The notes: generated by a model not told the origin, from the sequence alone. Numbered from the stretch's first letter, positions 37,338-45,150 are shown. The stretch: DNA of 64,000 nt from Pseudomonas wenzhouensis (GCF_021029445.1 NZ_CP072610.1:3410001-3474000), one strand, 5' to 3'. A program made the numbers and translations.

Positions 37338-37714
37338 GCGCAACGAAGCCAGCGTAGTTGCCCAAAAGCCCCCATATGCGCCTTATGTCACTGGAGCGAT
37401 AAATAAGGCGGCAATAACGCCAAAAACGCCTCTATATATGACAATCCTTCATCAGCACGGTTATTTGTACTGACTCGCCTAGCACCTTGGGAGGGCTATA
37501 TATTTCAAATCTGGCAACCTCATTGCCACCGGTGGAGATACACGCCGCCAAACGATGAGCACATAAAACTAAAAAGCATATAAGACTGCTTTTTAAACCA
37601 ACAAAAGGTCTATTAAATTTAATAGCCAGCTCTTCCCATGCACTCCCAGTGACATACCTCTAGCTCACGAGCAGCACAAGCAAGCTCAACCTAATCGTGA
37701 CTAGAGGATTTAAA
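37338..37714. other. Gene-free AT-rich control region between int and alpA
   Basis: 377 bases without a credible gene. It holds an inverted pair CGCCTTAT / ATAAGGCG (37379-37410) and a perfect 16-bp palindrome CTATTAAATTTAATAG (37610-37625), and is clearly more AT-rich than its surroundings. Promoters for the rightward early genes and a possible operator are expected here. Confidence 0.5.
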
Positions 37715-37939
37715 ATGCCTGCAATTACTAGCAGTGAAAACCTACCTCCCCGCCGCTTTATCAAGCTACCCAAGGTGAAGGATTACACCAGCCTTTCCAC
37801 TTCCGAGATTTACCGCCGCATTGCCGCCGGCACCTTTCCCGCCCAAGTGAACCTTGGCCCCAAGTCTGTTGCCTGGATCGAAGCAGAGGTATTGGCCTGG
37901 TGTGATTCGCTGGCCTCACAGCGCGAGGTGGCAGCATGA
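37715..37939 (+). CDS. alpA: AlpA-family regulator/excisionase
   Basis: A 74-residue winged-helix protein. The sequence FIKLPKVKDYTSLSTSEIYRRIAAGTFPAQVNLGPKSVAWIEAEV is the AlpA pattern (MerR-like helix-turn-helix), found in phage P4 and cryptic prophage CP4-57 as activator of excision. AGAGGA lies seven bases before this ATG; a GTG six codons upstream is less likely. The next gene overlaps its end by four bases. Confidence 0.92.
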   Translation: MPAITSSENLPPRRFIKLPKVKDYTSLSTSEIYRRIAAGTFPAQVNLGPKSVAWIEAEVLAWCDSLASQREVAA

Positions 37940-38589
37940 GCAATCTAACTGTCCTGCATCACAAGCAGACGACTGTTGTTATTGACGCTGACGGCATGGT
38001 TAACGCCTCGCTGCTGGCTAAGCAGTTCGGCCGCAACCCCATCGAATACATCATGCTCGACGGCACCCAGCCGACCATTGCCCAGGTCGCAGAGTGCAAC
38101 GGCAGCCCTATGCGCGAACAATGGCAAGACAGCCGAGTCCGCCAACGCTGCAAACCTGAATATCTGCGCGCCCTGCTCGCAGCCGGGATAACTCGCCACG
38201 TTGCAGGCACCCCTGGCGGCCATATGGCGGCGGCGCCAAACGCCGGGGGCAACGGCGTCTATAACCATGATGCAGGGCTGTGGGTCCATCCTGCACTGGC
38301 TGCTGGCCTGGCCCGTTGGCTTGAGTGCCGTGGTGATGACTGGAAGCCGAGCCCGTTGGCCGAGTTCGTCAAACAGGCCCTTGCCGGCCGTGAAATCGGG
38401 AAATCCAGCACATGCGATAGCACGGCGCCGAATAGTGCCGCGGGCACTTTCGCTGACACGGTGGACGCTCAAACCCTGGAGAACTTGCGGGCCATGGATC
38501 AGATCCTGATCGGCGGTGGCGTTTCCTTCAGTGAGCGGCGCCAAACCCTTCAGGCTCGCCTTGAGCAACAAGCGCGGCAGGAGGGCTAA
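37936..38589 (+). CDS. KilA-N domain protein, paralogue 1
   Basis: A 217-residue protein. The N-terminus (TTVVIDADGMVNASLLAKQFGRNPIEYI) and DAGLWVHPALAAGLARWLECR are the two halves of a KilA-N domain. The C-terminal motif LRAMDQILIGGGVSFSERRQ is shared with the protein at 38892-39548 (LRDTVLIGQGMAYAERKSNL), which marks the two as paralogues. Its start overlaps the alpA stop. Probably a DNA-binding regulator of the element. Confidence 0.8.
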   Translation: MSNLTVLHHKQTTVVIDADGMVNASLLAKQFGRNPIEYIMLDGTQPTIAQVAECNGSPMREQWQDSRVRQRCKPEYLRALLAAGITRHVAGTPGGHMAAAPNAGGNGVYNHDAGLWVHPALAAGLARWLECRGDDWKPSPLAEFVKQALAGREIGKSSTCDSTAPNSAAGTFADTVDAQTLENLRAMDQILIGGGVSFSERRQTLQARLEQQARQEG

Positions 38590-38592
38590 ACG

Positions 38593-38895
38593 ATGAGCAC
38601 AAAAAAGGCCGACCAACAGGCCAGCCCAAAGAAAACGCACGTAAATGATACCAGCGGCCATGCCCAGCGCGCCCGACTGTTAGCGCGCTTGCACCTCGGC
38701 CCGGTGGACACCATCACCGCCCGCGCCGAACTGAACATCATGATGCCCGCAGCCCGCGCGAAGGAACTACGCGAGCAGGGGCATCCTATCAAGACACACC
38801 GCATCACCATGACTGATGAGCAAGGCCGTACCCATCACGGCATAGCGCTGTACTACATCGGCGCACTTCTGGACGACTGCGAGGTGAGCCAATGA
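38593..38895 (+). CDS. Helix-turn-helix protein (HTH_39-like)
   Basis: A 100-residue protein. The central part, RARLLARLHLGPVDTITARAELNIMMPAARAKELREQGHPI, fits the small phage helix-turn-helix family in which a winged domain ends in HxxxxHGIALY. The basic, polar N-terminus (MSTKKADQQASPKKT) is disordered. It starts three bases after the previous gene and overlaps the next by four, so it belongs to the early operon. Confidence 0.75.
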   Translation: MSTKKADQQASPKKTHVNDTSGHAQRARLLARLHLGPVDTITARAELNIMMPAARAKELREQGHPIKTHRITMTDEQGRTHHGIALYYIGALLDDCEVSQ

Positions 38896-39548
38896 ATGCG
38901 CGCATTATTCCCTTCGACTACGACGGCCAGGCTGTGCGCTTCAATGCTGACGGTTGGATCAATGCAACGGAAGCGGCGGCGCGGTTCGGTAAAGAACCTA
39001 CGCAGTGGCTCAGGCTGCCCGACGCGACCCGCTACCTGGAGGCTCTGCAACGTACATATGGGGAAATCACATATGTAAAAACGAGTCGCGCCCGAAGTGA
39101 TCGCGGTGGCGGAACCTGGCTGCACCCGAAGCTGGCGGTGAAGTTTGCCCGCTGGCTATCCGTGGACTTTGAAATCTGGTGTGACACGCAGGTGGACGCC
39201 CTGTTGCGCGGCGAGCCGAAGCCTTGGGCCAGCGCCAGGCGTGAGGCTGCAATCGGCTACCGCGCAATGTGCGACGCCTTGGCGCTCAACTGTGAAGCGC
39301 AGGGCAAGACGCCCCAGCGGCACCACTTCATCAACGAAGCACGATTGATTAACGAGGTCATCACCGGGGCTTTCACTGGCCGCAACCGTGACCAGTTGAA
39401 CGCCGCCGAGCTTGAGCTTGTGACCCTGGCCGAGCTGCGCGACACGGTGTTAATCGGCCAAGGCATGGCCTACGCCGAACGAAAGTCCAACCTGCTGCGC
39501 TATGTGCATGAGTTGCAGGGCAAGCACCTACGGAGGCTGGCCGCATGA
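38892..39548 (+). CDS. KilA-N domain protein, paralogue 2
   Basis: A 218-residue KilA-N protein. The domain covers about 1-105: FNADGWINATEAAARFGKEP and GGTWLHPKLAVKFARWLSVDF. It is closely similar there to the element 1 protein at 29944-30690. The C-terminal region (HHFINEARLINEVITGAF) resembles the phage antirepressor-associated C-terminal domain. Its ATGA start overlaps the previous stop. It lies directly before the C4-like RNA region, so a role in control of lysogeny or copy number is possible. Confidence 0.82.
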   Translation: MNARIIPFDYDGQAVRFNADGWINATEAAARFGKEPTQWLRLPDATRYLEALQRTYGEITYVKTSRARSDRGGGTWLHPKLAVKFARWLSVDFEIWCDTQVDALLRGEPKPWASARREAAIGYRAMCDALALNCEAQGKTPQRHHFINEARLINEVITGAFTGRNRDQLNAAELELVTLAELRDTVLIGQGMAYAERKSNLLRYVHELQGKHLRRLAA

Positions 39549-39620
39549 ATACCGCACGCACCTTCCCGACCATTGCCAAGCTGGCGCATCGGCGTTATCG
39601 TGCGACCGTCGCTGCAAATT

Positions 39621-39694
39621 CAGTGACCGGGTTTGGCGACCCGAACTATCCAAGGCGCACAAGCGCCGCACCGCAGACAGCTGGCGCTTTTTTT
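39621..39694 (+). ncRNA. C4/CI-like antisense RNA with terminator
   Basis: Three stems in a row: CGGGT/ACCCG (39628-39643), GGCGC/GCGCC (39654-39667), and AAGCGCC/GGCGCTT (39661-39689) followed by TTTTTTT. Two alternative hairpins, the last a terminator, upstream of an Ash-like coding remnant and the primase operon, are the layout of the P4 CI and P1 C4 antisense RNAs. The loop GTTTGGCGAC recurs unchanged at 39798-39807 and is partly complementary to TTCGCCAA at 39764-39771. A covariance search was not possible. Confidence 0.55.
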
Positions 39695-39780
39695 GTGCCC
39701 GCAGTCCGTTATGGCGGCTGTGCGTGGGAGACCGAAAGGTCTGCCGGTTCCCTTGGATGCCGGTTCGCCAACCCGCGTAC

Positions 39781-39821
39781 AGCTGCCACCCATAATCGTT
39801 TGGCGACGGTTCGTGGCAGCT
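39781..39821 (+). promoter_or_regulatory. Leader hairpin before the small early genes
   Basis: A nine-pair perfect stem (AGCTGCCAC / GTGGCAGCT) holds in its loop GTTTGGCGAC, a repeat of the C4-like loop. It ends 24 bases before the next ATG. Possible target or mimic of the antisense RNA. Confidence 0.45.
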
Positions 39822-39844
39822 CCACAATCCAAGGAGCACCACCC

Positions 39845-40006
39845 ATGCAAACCACCCGCAATCCGTCCGCATCACACGCAGCCGCCTGGAAGGCCCGCGC
39901 CCTGGCCGCCCTGCGCGCCGACTGTTCCCTGTCCGTCCGCCTGGCTCGCTACAACGCAGCCATGGCCAAGGCCCGCACCCTGGAAGCTGTAGGAGGTGCG
40001 CAATGA
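39845..40006 (+). CDS. Small protein of unknown function
   Basis: 53 residues (MQTTRNPSASHAAAWKARAL onward), helical and basic. The frame is open 100 codons upstream to 39545, but that part covers the structured RNA and repeats, so I use the ATG at 39845, which has AAGGAG ten bases upstream. It overlaps the next start by four bases (ATGA). Not recognised. Confidence 0.5.
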   Translation: MQTTRNPSASHAAAWKARALAALRADCSLSVRLARYNAAMAKARTLEAVGGAQ

Positions 40007-40269
40007 GCGTTCAAATCGAAACACTGATTAGCCGACTCCAAGCCGAGCGAGCCCATGCCTCGCAAGTCTGGACGATCCTTAACGAACTGCGCATTCAAGG
40101 CCATCTCCCAGAGTGGGCCAAAGCGCTGGACGCCGGCACCATGCGCCAGGCCGATGATATGGGGCGCGCTCAGAAAGCAGTAAACGCCGCACTGCTGGAG
40201 CTGGTGCCCGGCTTGGCGCAGGTAACGGGCACCGCCCGCCCCACCGAAGCCCAAGGGGGTGCGCAATGA
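40003..40269 (+). CDS. Small helical protein of unknown function
   Basis: 88 residues, predicted helical, beginning MSVQIETLISRLQAERAHAS, with a coiled-coil-like first half. It overlaps its neighbours on both sides by four bases and so is translated as part of a chain of coupled genes leading to the primase. No family recognised. Confidence 0.6.
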   Translation: MSVQIETLISRLQAERAHASQVWTILNELRIQGHLPEWAKALDAGTMRQADDMGRAQKAVNAALLELVPGLAQVTGTARPTEAQGGAQ

Positions 40270-40586
40270 GCCGTCACGCTTTGTCACGCAGCGTCACCCG
40301 TGGTCACGTCGTCACCGTCTGCCAACCCAGCGATGGACGCCGCCGCGAACTGCCACCGCTGACCATCGGCGGGCTGGCGCTTGAGCTGGCCGGCATGATC
40401 CGCGACGCACTGCCCGCCGCCCTGGTCTGCATCGTGCGCGTTGATCTGCGTCCGACCGAGCGCGAGCAGGCCGAGCAGCAAACACACGCCATCAAGCGCC
40501 AGGTGATCGAGGCGCGAGAAGCCGAGCAGCCCGGCCACGCTTTCCTGGCCGCCACCGGCTTCTGGCCAACCGCCCAGCAGGAGTAA
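40266..40586 (+). CDS. Small protein of unknown function
   Basis: 106 residues. A short beta-like start (HVVTVCQPSDGRRRELPPLTIGG) is followed by strongly helical, Gln/Glu/Arg-rich sequence to the end. It overlaps the previous gene by four bases. Not recognised; its position before the primase suggests a replication accessory. Confidence 0.6.
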   Translation: MSRHALSRSVTRGHVVTVCQPSDGRRRELPPLTIGGLALELAGMIRDALPAALVCIVRVDLRPTEREQAEQQTHAIKRQVIEAREAEQPGHAFLAATGFWPTAQQE

Positions 40587-40591
40587 CCACC

Positions 40592-40732
40592 ATGCATACA
40601 AAAAACGGCGCCCATGCGCCGATGGGTTCGGCTTGCCTGAAAAAAGCCCGCGCCCTGTTGCTGGCGCTGCAACCGGCTGGCGCCGACCTGGTGCTACTGA
40701 CCGGACTGGAGGTGCTGCTATGGACGGTGTAA
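40592..40732 (+). CDS. Very small ORF overlapping the primase start
   Basis: 46 residues (MHTKNGAHAPMGSACLKKAR onward), with a Leu/Ala-rich second half that could be a short membrane or amphipathic helix. It begins five bases after the previous stop (GGAGTAACC upstream) and runs 13 bases into the primase gene in another frame. Termination there would couple translation of the primase. Uncertain, but the spacing is that of a real gene. Confidence 0.45.
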   Translation: MHTKNGAHAPMGSACLKKARALLLALQPAGADLVLLTGLEVLLWTV

Positions 40733-41589
40733 TCGCATTCCGTGATGCCATGCAAAGCACGTTCGGACTGCTTGATTGGCTGCCCATTGCCGACGGCAGC
40801 ATTCAACGCTTCCACGTTCCGGACGACAAGGCCGGCACCCTTAACGGCTGGTATGTGCTGTACTTGGATGGCATCGTCTCCGGTGCGTTCGGCAGTTGGA
40901 AGGCCGGCAGCGCACACACCTGGTGTAGCCGTGAGCCAGTGGACGCCAGAGAGGCCGAGCAGGTGCGCCAGCGCATCGAGCAGGCACGCCGCCAGCGCCA
41001 AGTCGAGCAGCACCAGCGCCAGCAGGCCGCCGCTGAATATGCCAACCGCCTGTGGCGCGACGCCCGTCGCGCCGATCCTGCACACCCGTATCTGATCCGT
41101 AAAGGGCTGCGCACCCAGGGCCTACGCCAGCGCGGGGACGCCCTGCTGGTGCCGTTGGTGCGAAATGGCGTGTTGGCCAACCTTCAACGCATCTACCTGG
41201 ACGGCAGTAAGCGCTTCCTGAGTGGCGGGATAGTCATCGGGTGCTATTCGCCACTGGGCGTTATTACACCGGGTGCGCCGCTATACGTCTGCGAGGGCTG
41301 GGCTACCGGCGCGACGATCCACGCCGACACCGGGGCCGCTGTGGCCTGTGCAATGAATGCCGGCAACCTCAAACCGACAGCGCTGGCGCTGCGGGCGAAG
41401 CACCCGCACGCCTCGATCATCATCGCGGGTGACGACGACCGCCAGACCGAGGGCAACCCGGGGCGTACCGCGGCCAATGCAGCCGCCGTGGCAGTGGGCG
41501 GGCTGGTGGTCTTCCCTCTGTGGCCAGCCGATGCGCCAAACAACCTGACCGACTTCAACGACCTCGCCAATTGGAGGGCAGCCCAATGA
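40720..41589 (+). CDS. Toprim-domain primase
   Basis: A 289-residue protein. The N-terminal half resembles the DUF3987/P4 primase front part. A long Arg/Gln helix follows (about 75-105, QRIEQARRQRQVEQHQRQQAA), then the linker region AHPYLIRKGLR and a Toprim fold with the catalytic Glu in LYVCEGWATGATIH and the acidic triad in IIIAGDDDRQ. It should make primers for replication of element 2. I use the ATG at 40720; the frame is open upstream to 40633. It overlaps the helicase gene by four bases. Confidence 0.88.
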   Translation: MDGVIAFRDAMQSTFGLLDWLPIADGSIQRFHVPDDKAGTLNGWYVLYLDGIVSGAFGSWKAGSAHTWCSREPVDAREAEQVRQRIEQARRQRQVEQHQRQQAAAEYANRLWRDARRADPAHPYLIRKGLRTQGLRQRGDALLVPLVRNGVLANLQRIYLDGSKRFLSGGIVIGCYSPLGVITPGAPLYVCEGWATGATIHADTGAAVACAMNAGNLKPTALALRAKHPHASIIIAGDDDRQTEGNPGRTAANAAAVAVGGLVVFPLWPADAPNNLTDFNDLANWRAAQ

Positions 41590-43376
41590 GCGCCGCCGAA
41601 CCGACCTTATCCCTGGTGCCTTCGCCCACTTCGCCAACCATCACGCCCGAGCGGCCATGTTGGGGCGTGTATGAACACTGGGTAACAAATGAGGTGGGCC
41701 GCAAGCTACGCCCAGGCGTTTACTGGCACGGCTTCAAGCGCGCCGCGGTGGGCGACGACGATAGCGAAGAAACCGCCCGGCCTATCACTGACGACTGGCT
41801 GGCCACGCCCGTGATCGTGACCGCGCGCACCACCAATAGCGACGACGGCAGCGAGGGCCGGTTACTGCGCCTGCTGACCAACAGCGGTGCCAAGGAGTGG
41901 ATCATTCCAATGGAGGTGTTTGGCGGCAGTGGTGAAGACGCCCGGCGTGCACTGTTCGGCATGGGGGCCATCATCGCCCCACGCAAGCGCGGTTTGTTTA
42001 TGGAGTACCTACTGGAGCAGCGCCCCGCACAAACCATTATCACCACGGCGCGGCCAGGCTGGCACGCCTCGGGCGCGTTCGTGCTACCCCAGCGCACCAT
42101 AGGTAGCGACACCGTGCGTTATCAGGCCGGCGCACGCAGCCTCAACCTGTACAGCACCAGCGGCACGCTTGAGCAATGGCAAACCGAGGTGGCCGCCAAG
42201 TGCGCGGGCAATCCGGTACTGACCTTGGCCATTGGCTGCGCACTGGCCGGGCCGCTGCTGAGCCTGGTCGGGGTGGTCGGCGGCGGCGTACACCTAGTGG
42301 GCGATAGCTCCAGCGGTAAGTCCCTGGCGCAGCTGGTGGGCTCATCGGTGTGGGGTGATCCCGGTGTGTTTGCTGCCAGCTGGGATATGAGCAAGGGCGG
42401 GCTTGAGATTGAAGCGGCCAGCCGTAATGACACCATCCTGCCGCTGGACGAAATCAAACGTGCTGACCCCAAGCAGGTGCAGGCCATGGCCTACTCCCTC
42501 GCCAACGGCCAGGGCAAAGGCACCATGACCCGCGAGCGCGAGGGCCGGCCTAAGCTGACGTGGCGGCTGCTGGCGCTGTCCAGTGGTGAGCGTTCGCTGT
42601 CTGAGCACGCTGCTATATCCGGCAACGCCGCCCATGCTGGTGCTGAGCTGCGCATGGTGGACGTGAACGCCGGCACTCGCACACACCGCGCCTTTGACCA
42701 ACTGCACGGCCTGGAGGGTGCCGACTTTCACCGCCTGCTGACCGTGGCCGTCGCTCACCAGCACGGCCACTTAGGCCCGGCCTTTGTTGAGCGACTGCTA
42801 GCTGCTGACGATCTGCCCGGCCTGCTGCAAGACTTCGCCCAGGTGCGCGGTCAGTTCGTGGAAGACAACGCCCAAGCCGGGCGCGTGGCGGATCGCTTCG
42901 CCGTGATTGCCCTGGCTGGGGAAATGGCGATTGCATACGGCCTGCTGCCATGGCCCCAGGGTAGCGCCCTGGCTGATTGCCAGTTGCTGTATGGCGAGTG
43001 GCTGAGCCGAGTCGGCAGCGGCAATGCCGAGGATCGCCAGATACTGGCCGGCATTCTCGACTTTATCGACAGGCACGGCAGTAGCCGATTCTCTGACGTG
43101 GAAGAGCCGACACCAGACGCCAAGGTTTTTAATCGCGCCGGCTGGTGGGAATTGATTGGCACCAAGCGGCTGTATCTGTTCAACAGACCGGCGCTAGTGG
43201 AAGCGGCGCACGGGTATGGCTTGAGCCGGGTGGTCAAAGCGCTTGAGGTCGCTGGAGCAATCGCCGGGCGCGACACCGACCGCAAAACCAAGAACTACCG
43301 ACTACCCGGGGGCGGTCAATCGCGGCTGTATGTGATAGACCCGACGGCGATAGAAACCGAGGGTGGCGGGGTATGA
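41586..43376 (+). CDS. DUF927-domain replicative helicase-like ATPase
   Basis: A 596-residue protein. DUF927 occupies roughly 60-350. The ATPase core has a Walker A loop at about 239-246 (GDSSSGKS) and a Walker B in ILPLDEIKRAD. Conserved residues follow in TWRLLALSSGERSLSEHA. Proteins of this kind replace the helicase half of the P4 alpha protein in many islands. Translationally coupled to the primase (ATGA) and followed by the iteron cluster, it is the likely origin-melting or helicase component. Confidence 0.88.
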   Translation: MSAAEPTLSLVPSPTSPTITPERPCWGVYEHWVTNEVGRKLRPGVYWHGFKRAAVGDDDSEETARPITDDWLATPVIVTARTTNSDDGSEGRLLRLLTNSGAKEWIIPMEVFGGSGEDARRALFGMGAIIAPRKRGLFMEYLLEQRPAQTIITTARPGWHASGAFVLPQRTIGSDTVRYQAGARSLNLYSTSGTLEQWQTEVAAKCAGNPVLTLAIGCALAGPLLSLVGVVGGGVHLVGDSSSGKSLAQLVGSSVWGDPGVFAASWDMSKGGLEIEAASRNDTILPLDEIKRADPKQVQAMAYSLANGQGKGTMTREREGRPKLTWRLLALSSGERSLSEHAAISGNAAHAGAELRMVDVNAGTRTHRAFDQLHGLEGADFHRLLTVAVAHQHGHLGPAFVERLLAADDLPGLLQDFAQVRGQFVEDNAQAGRVADRFAVIALAGEMAIAYGLLPWPQGSALADCQLLYGEWLSRVGSGNAEDRQILAGILDFIDRHGSSRFSDVEEPTPDAKVFNRAGWWELIGTKRLYLFNRPALVEAAHGYGLSRVVKALEVAGAIAGRDTDRKTKNYRLPGGGQSRLYVIDPTAIETEGGGV

Positions 43377-43738
43377 AGGCACACAAAGCAGCCCCGACCC
43401 AGCAAACACAATTACACAGGAACCTAAAACCACTGGCAACAGTGGCAACACCGGCAACGGCCTTGCGGGGCGGGGCTTTCAGCCGTTGCCGGTTAATAAA
43501 AGAAGTGGCAACAGGTGGCAACACAAACTCGATTCTGAATATAAGAGCCTGCCACTACTGCGCACTTTGGTTATCACTGTTGCCGGTAAAAAAGCACTGG
43601 CAACAAAAACGAGGGTTTGGCAACGCCTGGAAGGCCCGTTCTAGAGCGGTTGTTGCCACTGTTGCCACTGTTGCCGGTGTTTTTGAAACCAGACGCACAT
43701 GTGTATGTGTGTTTTCACGGTGCGAGGCTACGCGATGA
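43373..43738 (+). CDS. Doubtful ORF lying over the iteron cluster
   Basis: 121 codons are open from an ATG overlapping the helicase stop. However, the product is mainly the translation of repeats (VATVATPATA, VVATVATVAG) with many cysteines and arginines, and another frame over the same DNA is also open. I think the DNA is an origin rather than a gene. It is listed because it is coupled to the upstream stop. Confidence 0.2.
   Translation: MKAHKAAPTQQTQLHRNLKPLATVATPATALRGGAFSRCRLIKEVATGGNTNSILNIRACHYCALWLSLLPVKKHWQQKRGFGNAWKARSRAVVATVATVAGVFETRRTCVCVFSRCEATR
43434..43675. repeat. TGGCAAC iteron cluster, candidate replication origin of element 2
   Basis: About twelve copies of a 7-8 base unit in 242 bases. 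TGGCAAC or CGGCAAC in the plus direction start at 43434, 43443, 43452, 43506, 43516, 43598 and 43618. The reverse GTTGCC is at about 43484, 43578, 43652, 43661 and 43670, the last three exactly nine bases apart. The AT-richer gap at 43530-43550 could be the melting region. It sits right after the helicase gene, as iterons do in P4-type replicons. Confidence 0.7.
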
Positions 43739-44154
43739 GCCTGCTTTCTGGACTGTTTACCGAACTGGAGAAAGTGCCCGCGCCACGTTTTGTAGTGAGT
43801 GAAAGCGTGGCACGCGGCATGGCCAAGACCAGCAGCCAGCAATCCCACCCACAGACTGTGGCGCACCTGGAGCAGCACCAGCAACCGAGAACCGAGCGCG
43901 CGCCAGCGCTTAGAAACCAACACGGCGTGCCAGGATCAACACTCACAACACGCCGGAGTGAGACTGAGCCGCACGACGACGAACCGCAGCACTTCATTCA
44001 AACCGCCGTCACGGCCTCACCTGAATGGCTGGCTACGCGTGACGCCTTCTATCACCACCTGATGCCGTGCCGTGCGTGCCATGCGCCTGTGGGGCGGTAC
44101 TGCCCTGCTGGTGCTGAGTTGCGCCAGCGGTATGACCTCACGCCCATGGTGTAG
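43735..44154 (+). CDS. Phage-type zinc-finger protein
   Basis: A 139-residue protein. Its N-terminus is SLLSGLFTELEKVPAPRFVV, a polar disordered middle follows, and a C-terminal zinc-binding cluster includes MPCRACHAPVGRYCPAGAEL (four possible Cys/His ligands, CxxCHAP..RYC). This cysteine cluster recurs in small proteins of Pseudomonas islands. I start at the ATG of 43735; the frame is open 12 codons earlier. Function unknown. Confidence 0.65.
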   Translation: MSLLSGLFTELEKVPAPRFVVSESVARGMAKTSSQQSHPQTVAHLEQHQQPRTERAPALRNQHGVPGSTLTTRRSETEPHDDEPQHFIQTAVTASPEWLATRDAFYHHLMPCRACHAPVGRYCPAGAELRQRYDLTPMV

Positions 44155-44383
44155 CGACGGGAAAACCGAAGTGGCCGCACTGAATTGGAAACGCTGTTAA
44201 CACCTAAGGAAACACCCCTTACGCGCGGGGACTGTTAACTGGTACGAGGTAAGTACGAGGGCATACGCGAGGCAAGCGGGTATTACCGTGCGGGCATCAC
44301 ACGTTTCCAAACGAGAGGTTTCCACCATAGTTTCCAGCAAATCGCCCGCTTCTCGCAGCTCTACGCGGCATTGCGCTTAGCGC
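44155..44383. other. Repeat-bearing interval between convergent genes
   Basis: No gene seen. GTTTCCA occurs at 44303, 44318 and 44330 and its inverse (T)GGAAAC at 44186 and 44208. CTGTTAAC occurs at 44194 and 44232. Possible binding sites of an element protein. Confidence 0.4.
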
Positions 44384-44998
44384 TTAGCGCTCCGGCGTAA
44401 CCTCTTCCACCAGAAAGCCTTCAAGGTCATAACCTTTTTCTGTCAGCCGCATATTGAGGCGCAGGTCATCACAGAAGATTGTCAGCTGTCCGCCGCAGCC
44501 TGGATGCTCGAGGCCGATAGGTTCAGGCACTGGCTCTGGATCGTAGTACCTGGCCTCATGCGGTGGCAGCTGTAGGCAATCATCAGACCCGCAGCTCAGG
44601 CAGCGCCCCCGGCTGACTCTTGAGGACAACGCTTCGCGCGCCAACTGATATTCAGCGAGCGCCTCCGCTGCTGATTCGACTTCGCCCTCCAATATCATCT
44701 GCCTGGTGCTTTTGTTAGCCGAGAACTGCCACCAACGCTTTCGGGGTGAGTCAATGGCAAGCACTTCGCTAAGTTCGGCCCGATAGGCCTCCAGCTTTCG
44801 TTGGCGTTCCAGCTCGCCAGCAGCATCAGGTAGGACTTCAATCACTCCAAGGTCAGCACATGCATGGCACCAGCCAATGGCGACACGCATGCGCACCTTG
44901 GCCTCTCCATGCAGGTAATACCTGTAGCCCCAGGTGCCGGCGTCCCAGCGGCTAAGATCGCACGCGGTACATCCGTAGGTAACGACTGGCATCGACAT
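44384..44998 (-). CDS. Zinc-ribbon-like protein of unknown function, element 2 cargo
   Basis: A 204-residue protein on the opposite strand to the rest of the element. It has paired cysteines resembling two zinc ribbons: CTAC near residue 10 with CHAC near 45, and CLSCGSDDC (about 133-141) with HPGCGG (about 165). A coiled segment rich in Glu, Ala and Arg (about 60-130) joins them. I do not recognise the family. Being the only gene outside the replication and control module, it is the sole evident cargo. Confidence 0.65.
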   Translation of the reverse strand: MSMPVVTYGCTACDLSRWDAGTWGYRYYLHGEAKVRMRVAIGWCHACADLGVIEVLPDAAGELERQRKLEAYRAELSEVLAIDSPRKRWWQFSANKSTRQMILEGEVESAAEALAEYQLAREALSSRVSRGRCLSCGSDDCLQLPPHEARYYDPEPVPEPIGLEHPGCGGQLTIFCDDLRLNMRLTEKGYDLEGFLVEEVTPER

Positions 44999-45150
44999 AA
45001 CTGGTCATCCTTGAGCGAGTGAGTACGCGGCTGAGAGGTTGCGGCATTAACAAGGCTATGGTCAACACGACTGGCACCGGCTGGCCGAACGACGGTGGTG
45101 CCTTTTCTTACGCCCCAAAATTCATGTTTTAGGTGGGCACAAAACAAATA

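Noticed and set aside
39545-39844. The first 100 codons of the long frame running to 40006
   Set aside because: This stretch contains several perfect hairpins, a terminator and repeated loop sequences, which fits structured RNA better than protein.
43434-43675. A CRISPR array
   Set aside because: The units are only seven to eight bases, occur in both orientations and at irregular spacing, and there are no cas genes. Iterons fit better.
43373-43738. A 121-codon ORF after the helicase as a real gene
   Set aside because: The sequence is mostly translated iterons and another frame is equally open. I keep it only as a low-confidence entry and treat the DNA as an origin.
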